NCBI RefSeq assembly: GCF_008329435.1
Contig: NZ_NPKN01000006.1
Coordinates: 670 to 64,669 of the forward strand
From: Rhodanobacter sp. T12-5
GTDB lineage: Bacteria; Pseudomonadota; Gammaproteobacteria; Xanthomonadales; Rhodanobacteraceae
Direction of reading: 5' to 3'
DNA length: 64,000 nucleotides
Shown: positions 41,287-52,407 of the stretch, piece after piece
Layout of the letters: every line of letters begins with the position of its first letter
How positions within the stretch are numbered: position 1 is the first letter of the stretch
Program-made: the position numbers and the translations under genes
The notes under the pieces: model-generated
Told to the model about the DNA's origin: nothing
Databases searched by the model: none
The model's input: only the letters and a program-made list of their open reading frames with translations

Positions 41287-42273
41287 CTAGCGACCGAAGA
41301 TGATTTCCTTGCCTTCATGGTCGCGGTCCCAGCCGCGCAGCTGGTCGCGGATATGGGCGATGCGCTGGCGGCCGAGGGCGTTGCGTTCTTCGTCGAGTAC
41401 CTGGCCATCCAGCAATTCGGCCAGGCGTTGCGCGGTGGGCAGCATGGCGTCCCAGGCATCGAGGGCCGGCAACGGTGCCGGCAGGGTCATGAAGAAGCTC
41501 ACCCCGGGCGTGTGCAGCGCGTCCAGCCGGGCGAGATCGAAATTGCCCGGCTTGAGCATGTTGGCGACGCTGAAGATCGGCCCGAGTTCGCGTTTGCCGT
41601 CGACCAGGCGGTGATAGATGCCCATGTCGCCGAATTCGAGACCGGCCTTTTCGGCAGCTACGACCAAGTCCGGGCCGTTGAAGAAGCTGCCTTCGCGCGC
41701 CACCACGAACAAGGTGACGATCCGTTCCACCGGCAACTGCGCGGGACGCCGACCCAGGTCCGAACGTGGCGGCGTGTTGGTCGCCTTCGCTGCAGCAGGC
41801 GCAGGTGCCTGTGGCATTTCGATGGCCGGTGCCGGCTGGCTGGCGCTGGGTGCGCGCAAGGCGTCGATGATCGACGCGACATGGTCGGCCAACTTGGCCG
41901 GTGGCTTGGGTTTCGCCGGCGCTGCCGGCGACTGGGAGCGCTCGCCGGAAAGCGTGGCCCCGAGACGCTCGAGCTCTTCGCGCAAACCTACTTCCAATTC
42001 GCCTTGCCGGGGGTTTTCCGTGCCGGCCGTAGAGCTGGCGGCCACCGTGCCGAACCCGTCGAACGAAGCTTCTTCGCCTGCACCGGCCTCGCCCAGCGTG
42101 GGCTCGCGACGTTCGCCGCCATGCGGCGTGGGCACGACCCGGCGCTTGCCCTGCTCCTTCTTTGGCTGGCCGAACAGCCACATCAGCGCCAGCACGATCA
42201 GACCCACGATCAGCATCGGGATGCCGACGGCAGGGTTCCAGGCGAATGCGAGCACGGGTTGCAACGTCATCAT
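41287..42273 (-). CDS. zipA: Cell division protein ZipA
   Basis: 328 aa. Inner-membrane anchor that tethers FtsZ at the division ring. A single N-terminal membrane segment (PAVGIPMLIVGLIVLALMWLFG), a long Pro/Ala/Glu-rich linker (about 40-180) and the C-terminal FtsZ-binding domain (about 190-328: ERIVTLFVVAREGSFFNGPDLV, GIYHR, SVANMLKPGNFDL, PGVSFFMTLP). It starts 7 nt after the smc stop, as in the smc-zipA pair of other gammaproteobacteria. In Pseudomonas, and as I recall in Xanthomonas, the DNA ligase gene ligA comes next; here it is absent and a convergent glucan phosphorylase takes its place. Confidence 0.93.
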   Translation of the reverse strand: MMTLQPVLAFAWNPAVGIPMLIVGLIVLALMWLFGQPKKEQGKRRVVPTPHGGERREPTLGEAGAGEEASFDGFGTVAASSTAGTENPRQGELEVGLREELERLGATLSGERSQSPAAPAKPKPPAKLADHVASIIDALRAPSASQPAPAIEMPQAPAPAAAKATNTPPRSDLGRRPAQLPVERIVTLFVVAREGSFFNGPDLVVAAEKAGLEFGDMGIYHRLVDGKRELGPIFSVANMLKPGNFDLARLDALHTPGVSFFMTLPAPLPALDAWDAMLPTAQRLAELLDGQVLDEERNALGRQRIAHIRDQLRGWDRDHEGKEIIFGR

Positions 42274-42280
42274 GGGTTCC

Positions 42281-45200
42281 TCAGGCAGCGCCTGCCAGTT
42301 TAGCCGCTTCGGCCAGATCCACCTGCACCAGTCGCGACACGCCCGGCTCGCGCATGGTCACACCGCACAACTGGGTGGCGGCCTCCATGGTGGCCTTGTT
42401 GTGGCTGATGAAGATGAACTGCACCTTTTCGCTCATCTCGCGAACCAGGCTCGAAAAACGTCCCACGTTGGCCTCGTCCAGCGGTGCATCCACCTCGTCG
42501 AGCAGGCAGAACGGCGCGGGGTTGAGGCCGAAGATCGCAAACACCAGGGCCACGGCGGTCAACGCCTTTTCGCCGCCGGAGAGCAATGTAATGTTGGACG
42601 GGCGCTTGCCGGGCGGGCGCGCCATGATCGATACGCCGGTACTGAGCAGGTCGTCGCCGGTCAGTTCGAGGTAGGCATGGCCGCCGCCGAACAGGCGCGG
42701 GAACAAGGCCTGCACGCCGGCGTTGACCTTGTCGAAAGTTTCCTTGAAGCGCTGGCGTGTTTCGCGGTCGATCTTCTTGATCGCGCCTTCCAGGGTTTCC
42801 ATCGCGCTGACCAGGTCGGCCAGCTGGTTGTCCAGGTAGGTCTTGCGCTCGCTCTGTTCGGCGTGCTCCTGGATCGCGGCCAGGTTCACCGGCTCGACCC
42901 GCGCGATTTTCTGGCCGATGTCGGCGAGCTGTGACCGCCACTGGCTGGCGTCGATGTCGTCGGCCAGTTCGGCCAGCAGGGTTTCCAGTTCGAGGCCGGA
43001 GGCGGCGATCGCTTCGGCCAGTTGTTCGGCGCGCAGTTGCAGAGCCTGGGCGGCGAGGCGTTTCTCGGACAGGCCCTCGCGCAATGCGGACAGGCCCTGC
43101 TCGGCCAGGTGGCGCTGCTGTTCGAGCTTGCGGAATTCGAGGTCGCAATCTTCCAGTGCGCGGCGCGCTTCCACCAATTGCTTGTCGACCAGCAGGCGCT
43201 GGTCCAGATACGCCTGGCGCTCGGCTTCGAGTTCGGCGATCGGGTCGGAGCCGGCGGCGAGCTGTTCGGCGATCTCGTTGCGGCGCGCCTCGATCTGGCG
43301 CAGCTGGGCGTCCATGCGACCGAGCGCCTGTTCCAGCGAGCTCAGCGACGAGCGCTTGGACTCCAGCGAGAGCGCCAGCGAATGCGATTGATCGGCCGCC
43401 TCGCGCGCATTCATGCGGGCTTCCTCGCGGGCCTCGAGCAGGCTGCGGCGTTCGTTTTCCAGTTCGCGGCGCTGGTCTTCCAGGTCGCCCATCAGGCCGA
43501 CCGATTCGTCCAGCCGTGCGCGTGCTTCGCGAGTCTGGTTCTGCAACTCGTCGATCTGCGTGGACAGGTCGGCCAGCTCGCCGTTGACCTTTTCGGCACG
43601 GGCGCGGGCGGTTTCCAGCTTGCCGCGGTGGCTTTGCAACTGGCCGGCCAGTTCGGACTGGCGACGGTGCGCGTTGTACAGCTCGCGCTGGGCGTCGTCG
43701 CGCGCGCGTTCGGTTTCGAATTTGCTGGTGCGCAGGTTGTCGAGCCGTTCGCTGGCTTCTTCCAGTTGCGCTTCCAGCATGGCGATCTGTTCGGCCAGCG
43801 TGCGCAGCTCGCGTTCGCGCGCCAGCACGCCAACCTGGCTGCCTTGCGCCCGGCGCACGCGCGCCCAGCCCGGGCCGAGCCATTCGCCGCCGCGCGTCAT
43901 CACGGATTGATACGGTGCCAGTGCGGACAGCGAGGCCACCTGCCGGTGGGCGTCGGCCAGCGATTCGGCAGTAAGTACATGGCCGAGGATGGCCATCGCC
44001 GCCGCCGGACCGCGCACGTGGGCGGCCAGCGTGCCAGCGGTGCCGACGCCGCCCTCGGCGCTGTCGAGCAAGGCGATGTCGGCGTTGTCGAGCGCATCGA
44101 ACTCCGTCGCCAACGCATGCGAGCCATCCACCAGCACCGCGTCCAGAAAACCGCTCAGCGCCGTTTCCACCGCGGTTTCCCAGCCGTTCTCGACCTGCAG
44201 CGACTCACCGAGGCGGCGTGACTTGTTCAACCCGAGACGAGCCAGCCAGCCGCTGGCGGCGTTTTCTTCCTGACCGAGCGCGGCATGCTGCAGCGCTTCG
44301 AGCGAGGCGTGCCGGCCACGGGCGGTCTGCAGTTGCTGGCGGGCCTCGTTCAGCGCCGACTGCACCTGGCGCTCTTCTTCCTGCACTTTTTCGTGGCTGG
44401 ACTTGTGCTGGTCGAGCAGGCTGCCGAGGGTTTCGACGCGCTCGCGTTGGGTGTCGTGCTCGCTGTGCAGTTGCTCGCCGGCGGCGTCCAGCGCGGCCAC
44501 GTCGGTGGCCTTCTGTTCGGTTTCCAGCGCTTCGCGGCGGCGCGCCAGGTCGATGCCCTGGCGGTCCAGATAGTTGAGCTTGGTGCGTTCCACTTCGGCA
44601 GCGCGGTTGGATTCGCCGGCGTTTCGGGTGTGGCTGTCCCAGCGCTGCTGCCAGTCGGCGAGTTTTGCTTCGGTGCTGCGTTGCGCTTCGGCGGTGTCGT
44701 CCTGCATCTGCTGCAGGGCTTCGAGCTTCGGTTCGCCCTCGGCCAGCGCCATGCGCAGTGTTTCGATCTGCTCGCGGTCGGTGGCGATGTGGGCAGCCAG
44801 TTCGGCATGCTCGCGTTCGCTGTCGCCGTGGGCGCGCTGCAGGCGCTCGGCGGTCTGGCGGTTGTGCTGCACCTGCTGCTCGACCCGGGCAATCTCGGCG
44901 CCGACCTTGTACACCTCGGCCTGCACCGCATTCAGGTGCTCGCTGGCGTCGGTGTGGCGTTCGCGCACGCTTTCCAGCTGCGCCTCGATCTGGCGCTGGC
45001 CGGCCAGCTGCTTCTCGATCTCGATCTCGGCGGCGGACAGGCCTTCGCCCTCGCCGTCGTGCTGGCTCTTCAGACCGCGGTATTCCAGCGCGCGCAGCTC
45101 GGCTTCCTTGCGCGTCTGCTCTTCCTTCAGCGCTTTCCAGCGTTCGGCCGCGCGGGCCTGGCGGTTCAGGTGTTCGAGCTGTTTGTCGACCTCGTCGCGC

Positions 45201-45790
45201 ACGTCGCGCACGCGGTCGAGGTTTTCGCGGGTGGCCTTGATGCGGCTTTCGGTTTCCTTGCGGCGCTCCTTGTACTTGGAGATGCCGGCGGCTTCTTCCA
45301 GATGCGTGCGCAGTTCCTCCGGGTGCGCCTCGATGATCTGGCTGATCATCCCCTGCTCGATGATCGAGTAGCTGCGCGGGCCGAGGCCGGTGCCGAGGAA
45401 CAGGTCGGTGATGTCGCGCCGGCGGCAGCGCGCGCCGTTGAGGAAATAGGCGGATTGGCCGTCGCGGGTGACCTGGCGCTTCACCGAGATCTCGGCGTAC
45501 TGGCCGTACTCGCCCTGGATGGAACCGTCGGCGTTGTCGAAGATCAGCTCGACCGTGGCCTGCCCTACCGGCTTGCGCGTGTTGGAGCCGGAGAAGATCA
45601 CGTCGGTCAGCGAATCGCCGCGCAGGCGGCTGGCCGCGCTCTCGCCCATCACCCAGCGGATCGCGTCGATGATGTTGGATTTGCCGCAGCCGTTCGGGCC
45701 GACGACGCCGATCATGTTGCTCGGCAGGTGCAGGGTGGTCGGGTCCACGAAGGACTTGAAACCAGCGAGTTTTATGGTGCTCAGGCGCAT
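42281..45790 (-). CDS. smc: Chromosome segregation ATPase SMC
   Basis: 1169 aa, full length. It organises and separates the chromosome as a dimer with kleisin partners. N-terminal Walker A GPNGCGKSNIIDAIRWVMGE, two long coiled coils around a hinge (about 510-650, with LSGFLDAVLVDGSHALATEF), and C-terminal LSGGEKALTAVALVFAIF and DEVDAPLDEANV. The start codon sits behind an AT-rich intergenic stretch with the likely promoter (45791-45921). zipA is co-transcribed downstream. Confidence 0.96.
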   Translation of the reverse strand: MRLSTIKLAGFKSFVDPTTLHLPSNMIGVVGPNGCGKSNIIDAIRWVMGESAASRLRGDSLTDVIFSGSNTRKPVGQATVELIFDNADGSIQGEYGQYAEISVKRQVTRDGQSAYFLNGARCRRRDITDLFLGTGLGPRSYSIIEQGMISQIIEAHPEELRTHLEEAAGISKYKERRKETESRIKATRENLDRVRDVRDEVDKQLEHLNRQARAAERWKALKEEQTRKEAELRALEYRGLKSQHDGEGEGLSAAEIEIEKQLAGQRQIEAQLESVRERHTDASEHLNAVQAEVYKVGAEIARVEQQVQHNRQTAERLQRAHGDSEREHAELAAHIATDREQIETLRMALAEGEPKLEALQQMQDDTAEAQRSTEAKLADWQQRWDSHTRNAGESNRAAEVERTKLNYLDRQGIDLARRREALETEQKATDVAALDAAGEQLHSEHDTQRERVETLGSLLDQHKSSHEKVQEEERQVQSALNEARQQLQTARGRHASLEALQHAALGQEENAASGWLARLGLNKSRRLGESLQVENGWETAVETALSGFLDAVLVDGSHALATEFDALDNADIALLDSAEGGVGTAGTLAAHVRGPAAAMAILGHVLTAESLADAHRQVASLSALAPYQSVMTRGGEWLGPGWARVRRAQGSQVGVLARERELRTLAEQIAMLEAQLEEASERLDNLRTSKFETERARDDAQRELYNAHRRQSELAGQLQSHRGKLETARARAEKVNGELADLSTQIDELQNQTREARARLDESVGLMGDLEDQRRELENERRSLLEAREEARMNAREAADQSHSLALSLESKRSSLSSLEQALGRMDAQLRQIEARRNEIAEQLAAGSDPIAELEAERQAYLDQRLLVDKQLVEARRALEDCDLEFRKLEQQRHLAEQGLSALREGLSEKRLAAQALQLRAEQLAEAIAASGLELETLLAELADDIDASQWRSQLADIGQKIARVEPVNLAAIQEHAEQSERKTYLDNQLADLVSAMETLEGAIKKIDRETRQRFKETFDKVNAGVQALFPRLFGGGHAYLELTGDDLLSTGVSIMARPPGKRPSNITLLSGGEKALTAVALVFAIFGLNPAPFCLLDEVDAPLDEANVGRFSSLVREMSEKVQFIFISHNKATMEAATQLCGVTMREPGVSRLVQVDLAEAAKLAGAA

Positions 45791-45893
45791 GCGGTCATCA
45801 ACGGGTCATCGGGTAACGCCCATACGGCCGGGCGACAGGTCACTGTGCCAAACGCGGGGCGGAGCTGCAATGCGCGTCGACATGAGATAGTAC

Positions 45894-45930
45894 TTCAATA
45901 ATGATAACTATCTAATTGTTATTATTTGTC
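45894..45930. promoter_or_regulatory. AT-rich island upstream of smc
   Basis: A 30-bp block of nearly pure A/T in GC-rich surroundings (AATAATGATAACTATC at 45897-45912, then TAATTGTTATTATT). It lies between the bolA-like stop and the smc start. It may be the smc promoter UP/-10 region or a terminator end for the bolA-like gene; part of it resembles a Fur box (about 12 of 19 positions). Confidence 0.4.
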
Positions 45931-46185
45931 TTTTGCATCAATCGACAAGGCATGGATGCCCCGATCCATCAACCCGTCGAGCGCCGCATAGATCATCCGG
46001 TGGCGCTTGATCGGCAACTGGCCGGCGAAAGCCGTACTGACGATGCGCACATGGAAGTGGCCCTTGCCCTCCCCCGCATGGCCGGCGTGCTTGTGGCCTT
46101 CGTCCACCACGTCCAGCTCGGTCGGCGCGAATGCAGCCTGCAGGCGCTCGCGGATCTGCGCAATGACGGGAGGCGTTGCAGTCAC
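45922..46185 (-). CDS. BolA-family protein
   Basis: 87 aa. BolA fold: [26 protein letters not shown], a [21 protein letters not shown] core and [25 protein letters not shown]. The His in RHRMIYAAL and the invariant loop are those used with monothiol glutaredoxins to coordinate iron-sulfur clusters. The Cys position is occupied by His/Gly, placing it in the BolA rather than the BolA2 group. The start overlaps the yciI-like stop by 4 nt (ATGA), so the two are translated together. Confidence 0.9.
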   Translation of the reverse strand: MTATPPVIAQIRERLQAAFAPTELDVVDEGHKHAGHAGEGKGHFHVRIVSTAFAGQLPIKRHRMIYAALDGLMDRGIHALSIDAKDK

Positions 46186-46481
46186 GGCAGCACTTTGCGG
46201 AACGGCTTGACCGTGGTCTCGCGGTAGACGCCGGCGGCGACATACGGGTCGGCCTTGGCCCAGCTTTCCGCCTCGGCCAGCGTGGAAAATTCAGCCACGA
46301 TCAGGCTGCCGCTGAAACCGGCCGGACCTGGATCTTCCGAATCGATCGCAGGGAACGGACCGGCCAGCAGCATGCGGCCTTCGTCCTGCAGTTGTTGCAG
46401 GCGGGCCAGGTGAGCCGGACGTGCGGATTTGCGTGCTTCCAGTGATTCGGGATGGTCGGTGCCGATGATCGCGTACCACAT
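46182..46481 (-). CDS. YciI-family protein
   Basis: 99 aa, dimeric alpha/beta-barrel (YCII/muconolactone-isomerase-like) fold. It begins [20 protein letters not shown] and shows [24 protein letters not shown] with the His-Asp type pair of the family, ending VKPFRKVLP. The biochemical role of YciI is not settled. It lies 3 nt after lysS and overlaps the bolA-like gene, so it is part of that operon. Confidence 0.9.
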   Translation of the reverse strand: MWYAIIGTDHPESLEARKSARPAHLARLQQLQDEGRMLLAGPFPAIDSEDPGPAGFSGSLIVAEFSTLAEAESWAKADPYVAAGVYRETTVKPFRKVLP

Positions 46482-46484
46482 GGT

Positions 46485-48017
<1,533 letters not shown>

Positions 48018-48126
48018 GGGGATTCCATTGCTGCCTGCGCTCGCGCCGGTCGGCGGACGCCTCTTTGTCTATCGTCTGGTTGCCAAACCAATGCGTACCG
48101 GCATGTCTCCGCGACGGCATTGCGCG

Positions 48127-48453
48127 TCAATCGTCCTTGCTGAACACGTGCTTGACCGCATGCTTCGTCGCGTCCCAGCCTTCGCGCGCACCATGGCCGA
48201 TGGCGACACCGGCCTTCTTCGCGCCATGGCCGATGCCGGTGCCGGCTTCCTTCGCACCGTGGCCGACCTTCCTGGCGACGTGCCTGGTCGCGTGGCCGAC
48301 ATCGCGGGCGCCGTCGGCGACGCCGTGGCCGACGGTCTTGGCATCCTGCTTGATGCTCTGGCCGGCGCTGCCCTGCTGCGACTGCGCCCCCGCGCCGAAC
48401 GCGGCCAGCGCGGCAAATGCGATCAGGATTGCGCAGATCTTCTTGCTGTTCAT
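48127..48453 (-). CDS. Small secreted protein with GHGA-type repeats
   Basis: 108 aa. A signal peptide (KKICAILIAFAALAAFGAGAQS) is followed by a mature part made of short imperfect repeats around VGHG, IGHGAKKAG and VGHATRHVARK, rich in His, Lys, Gly and Ala, ending DATKHAVKHVFSKDD. The heptad-like spacing suggests an amphipathic helix. Function unknown; metal or polyanion binding is a guess from composition. It is alone between lysS and prfB. Confidence 0.6.
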   Translation of the reverse strand: MNSKKICAILIAFAALAAFGAGAQSQQGSAGQSIKQDAKTVGHGVADGARDVGHATRHVARKVGHGAKEAGTGIGHGAKKAGVAIGHGAREGWDATKHAVKHVFSKDD

Positions 48454-48494
48454 GCGGCCACCTCGTCAGTGAGCGGAACGGAAGGAATCGGGCG

Positions 48495-49620
<1,126 letters not shown>

Positions 49621-49725
49621 GTGTTGGCGGTCCGGGATGCAAGCCCGCAAGAATACCAGAGGACACGCCGCCTTCGTTGCACGCCACACTACACTGGCCG
49701 TGCCTATTTCCGAACGGGGCCCGCC

Positions 49726-51207
49726 ATGCCGATCGACCGCCGAGAGTTCCTGAAACTGGGTGGGCTGACCCTGGCTGGCGCCATGCCGGGGCTGCTCCAG
49801 GCCGGCGATGTGCCGGCGATGCGGCCAGCCGAATCGCATCGCCCTGCCGACCACACGCTGCGCATCGGCCGCAGCCTGGTGGAGCTGGCGCCCGACCACA
49901 TCGTTTCCACCCGCACGTACAACGGCCAGTTTCCCGGGCCGCTGCTGCGGCTGAAGCAAGGCCGGCCGGTGGTGGTGGACATCCACAACGACACCGACAC
50001 GCCGGAGCAACTGCACTGGCACGGGCAATTCCTGCCCGCCGCGGTGGATGGCGCTGCCGAAGAAGGCACCCCGTACATTCCGGCCCACGGCATGCGCCGG
50101 ATCGCCTTCGTGCCCGGACCGGCAGGGCTGCGTTTCTACCACACGCATCTGCGCGCCGGGGCCGATCTCGACCTCGGCCAGTACAGCGGCCTGGTCGGGC
50201 CCGTGTACATCGAGCCGCAGCACGAGTCCGGCGCCTGGGACCGCGAGGTGTTCCTGACCCTGAAGGAGTTCGATCCGTTCTTCAGCAAGGGCGGCGACAT
50301 GGCGATGGACTTCCTGCGGCCGGACGAACGCGACGCGGCCCTGCTGCGGCGTGGCGAAAAGGCGATGAAGGCCTCGCTGGCCGGCGGCGCACAGCACGGC
50401 TATGAAGTCGGCTACCAGACATTCTCGATCAACGGCCGCATGCTCGGCCACGGCGAACCGATCCGCGTGCGCGCCGGCGAACGCGTGCTGTTGCACATCG
50501 TCAACGGCAGCGCCACCGAGATACGCAGCCTCGCCCTGCCCGGCCACACGTTCACGGTACTGGCGCTTGACGGCAACCCGGTACCGCATCCGGCGGCGGT
50601 GCCGGTGTTGTGGCTGGGCACCGCCGAGCGCATTTCGGCCATCGTCGAGATGACGCATCCGGGCGCGTGGATACTCGGCGACCTGGCCGATGATGATCGC
50701 ACCCGCGGCATGGGCATCGTGGTTGAGTACGCCGGCCACGGCGGCAAGCCGCAATGGATCAAGCCGCCGCCGTTCCAGTGGGACTATCGTCGCTTCGCCT
50801 CGCCGGATGCGCCGCCGCCGGCCACACCGGACGAGACCATCGAGCTGACGTTCGCCAAACGCAACGCGGCCCTCCACGGCTTCAACCAGTGGACGATCAA
50901 CGGCCAGCCGTTCGACATGCAGGCGATGCGGCCGACTTTCCGGCTGCAATACGGCAAGCGCTACCGGCTGCGCATGCACAACGCCAGCGACGACATCCAC
51001 CCGATGCACCTGCACCGGCACAGCTTCGAGATCACCCGCATCGCCGGCCAGCCCGTCGCCGGCGTGATCAAGGACGTGGCGATGCTGGGTGGCTACCAAA
51101 GCATGGATGTCGATTTCACGGCCGACCAGCGCGGACTGTCGCTGCTCCACTGTCACATGCAACTGCACATGGACTTCGGCTTCATGGCGCTGTTCGATTG
51201 CGCATGA
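49726..51207 (+). CDS. Tat-exported multicopper oxidase
   Basis: 493 aa. A twin-arginine signal (DRREFLKLGG) sends the folded enzyme to the periplasm. The four copper motifs are present: HWHGQF (residues about 95-100), FYHTHLRAG, then HPMHLHRHSFEI and HCHMQLHMDFGFM near the C-terminus, which hold the type 1 and trinuclear sites. Closest in general to CopA/laccase-type oxidases that detoxify Cu(I) or oxidise phenols and metals. The ATG at 49726 starts the Tat signal; a TACACT -10-like box is at 49690-49695. Its TGA overlaps the chrA start, so it may act together with metal-oxyanion transport. Confidence 0.88.
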   Translation: MPIDRREFLKLGGLTLAGAMPGLLQAGDVPAMRPAESHRPADHTLRIGRSLVELAPDHIVSTRTYNGQFPGPLLRLKQGRPVVVDIHNDTDTPEQLHWHGQFLPAAVDGAAEEGTPYIPAHGMRRIAFVPGPAGLRFYHTHLRAGADLDLGQYSGLVGPVYIEPQHESGAWDREVFLTLKEFDPFFSKGGDMAMDFLRPDERDAALLRRGEKAMKASLAGGAQHGYEVGYQTFSINGRMLGHGEPIRVRAGERVLLHIVNGSATEIRSLALPGHTFTVLALDGNPVPHPAAVPVLWLGTAERISAIVEMTHPGAWILGDLADDDRTRGMGIVVEYAGHGGKPQWIKPPPFQWDYRRFASPDAPPPATPDETIELTFAKRNAALHGFNQWTINGQPFDMQAMRPTFRLQYGKRYRLRMHNASDDIHPMHLHRHSFEITRIAGQPVAGVIKDVAMLGGYQSMDVDFTADQRGLSLLHCHMQLHMDFGFMALFDCA

Positions 51208-52403
51208 GCAACGCGACCATGCCGCGTGGCTCCGCCTGGGAGGTGCTGGCTGCATTTCTCCGGCTGGGCGTGTCCTCGTTCGGCGGGCCGATCGCGCACC
51301 TGGGCTATTTCCATCGCGAGTTTGTCGAACGGCGACGCTGGCTGGACGACGAGCGTTTCGGCCAGCTGCTGGCGTTGTGCCAGTTCCTGCCAGGGCCGGC
51401 GAGCAGCCAGCTGGGGTTTTCCATCGGCCTGTTGCGGGCGGGCGGATGGGGCGGCGTGGCCGCCTTCGTCGGCTTCACGCTGCCCTCGGCCTTGCTGATG
51501 TTTGCCTTCGCCGTGCTGAGTGCGCATTTGTCCGGCGCGCTGGGCCTGGCGGCGATCCACGGGTTGAAACTGGTCGCCGTGGCGGTAGTCGCCCAGGGCC
51601 TGCTCGGCATGGCGCGCCGGCTCACGCCGGACCTGCCGCGCCTGCTGCTCGCCGCGCTCGCCGCCTTGCTGATCGCGATCGGCGGCAACGCATGGATGCA
51701 ATTGCTGGTGGTCGCCCTCGGTGCGGTGCTGGGTCCGTGGCTGTGCCGCACGGTCATGGCGCGTCCGGGCGATCGTCTGTCTCTGCGGCACGGACGTCGC
51801 GGCGGCACCGCGCTGCTGGCTGTGTTTGCCGTCCTGCTGCTGCTCGCCCTGGTGCCGTGGCCCGGTGCGCCACCGTGGGCCCAGGTGGCCGCGGGGTTCT
51901 ACCGGGCTGGCGCGCTGGTCTTCGGCGGCGGTCACGTGGTGCTGCCCCTGCTGAAACAGACCGTGGTCGATCCGGGCTGGCTCGATGGCAACACCTTTCT
52001 TGCCGGCTACGGTGCGGCCCAGGCGGTGCCCGGCCCGATGTTCAGCCTTGCGGCATTTCTTGGCGAACGTATCGGTATCGGACACAGTGGCGCACTCGGC
52101 GCCACGGTCTGTCTGCTGGCGATCTTTCTGCCGGGGCTGCTGCTGGTTTCCGCGGCGTTGCCGTTCTGGCAGGCGCTGGCCGCGCGGAATGATGCCGCAC
52201 GCGTGCTTGCCGGCGTCAACGCTGCCGTGGTCGGCCTGCTTGCCGCCGCGCTGTACGACCCGGTGTGGCTCAGTGCCGTGCATCGCCCGCGCGATGCCGT
52301 CATTGCGCTGAGCGCCTTCGTTCTGCTCGGCTGGGCACGCTGGCCGGCGCTCGCCATCGTCGTATGGTGCGTGGCGGCTTCGCTGCTCACGGTATTGTTT
52401 TGA
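51204..52403 (+). CDS. chrA: Chromate transporter, ChrA family
   Basis: 399 aa, long (two-domain) CHR family with about 10-12 membrane segments. Marks of the first half: RLGVSSFGGPIAHLGYF, QFLPGPASSQLGFSIG. Marks of the second half: YRAGALVFGGGHVVLPLLK and GYGAAQAVPGPMFSLAAFLG. It exports chromate from the cytoplasm in characterised relatives. The ATGA overlap with the multicopper oxidase shows coupled expression, a metal-stress pairing. Its stop is 4 nt from the convergent asnB stop. Confidence 0.9.
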   Translation: MSNATMPRGSAWEVLAAFLRLGVSSFGGPIAHLGYFHREFVERRRWLDDERFGQLLALCQFLPGPASSQLGFSIGLLRAGGWGGVAAFVGFTLPSALLMFAFAVLSAHLSGALGLAAIHGLKLVAVAVVAQGLLGMARRLTPDLPRLLLAALAALLIAIGGNAWMQLLVVALGAVLGPWLCRTVMARPGDRLSLRHGRRGGTALLAVFAVLLLLALVPWPGAPPWAQVAAGFYRAGALVFGGGHVVLPLLKQTVVDPGWLDGNTFLAGYGAAQAVPGPMFSLAAFLGERIGIGHSGALGATVCLLAIFLPGLLLVSAALPFWQALAARNDAARVLAGVNAAVVGLLAAALYDPVWLSAVHRPRDAVIALSAFVLLGWARWPALAIVVWCVAASLLTVLF

Positions 52404-52407
52404 TGGA

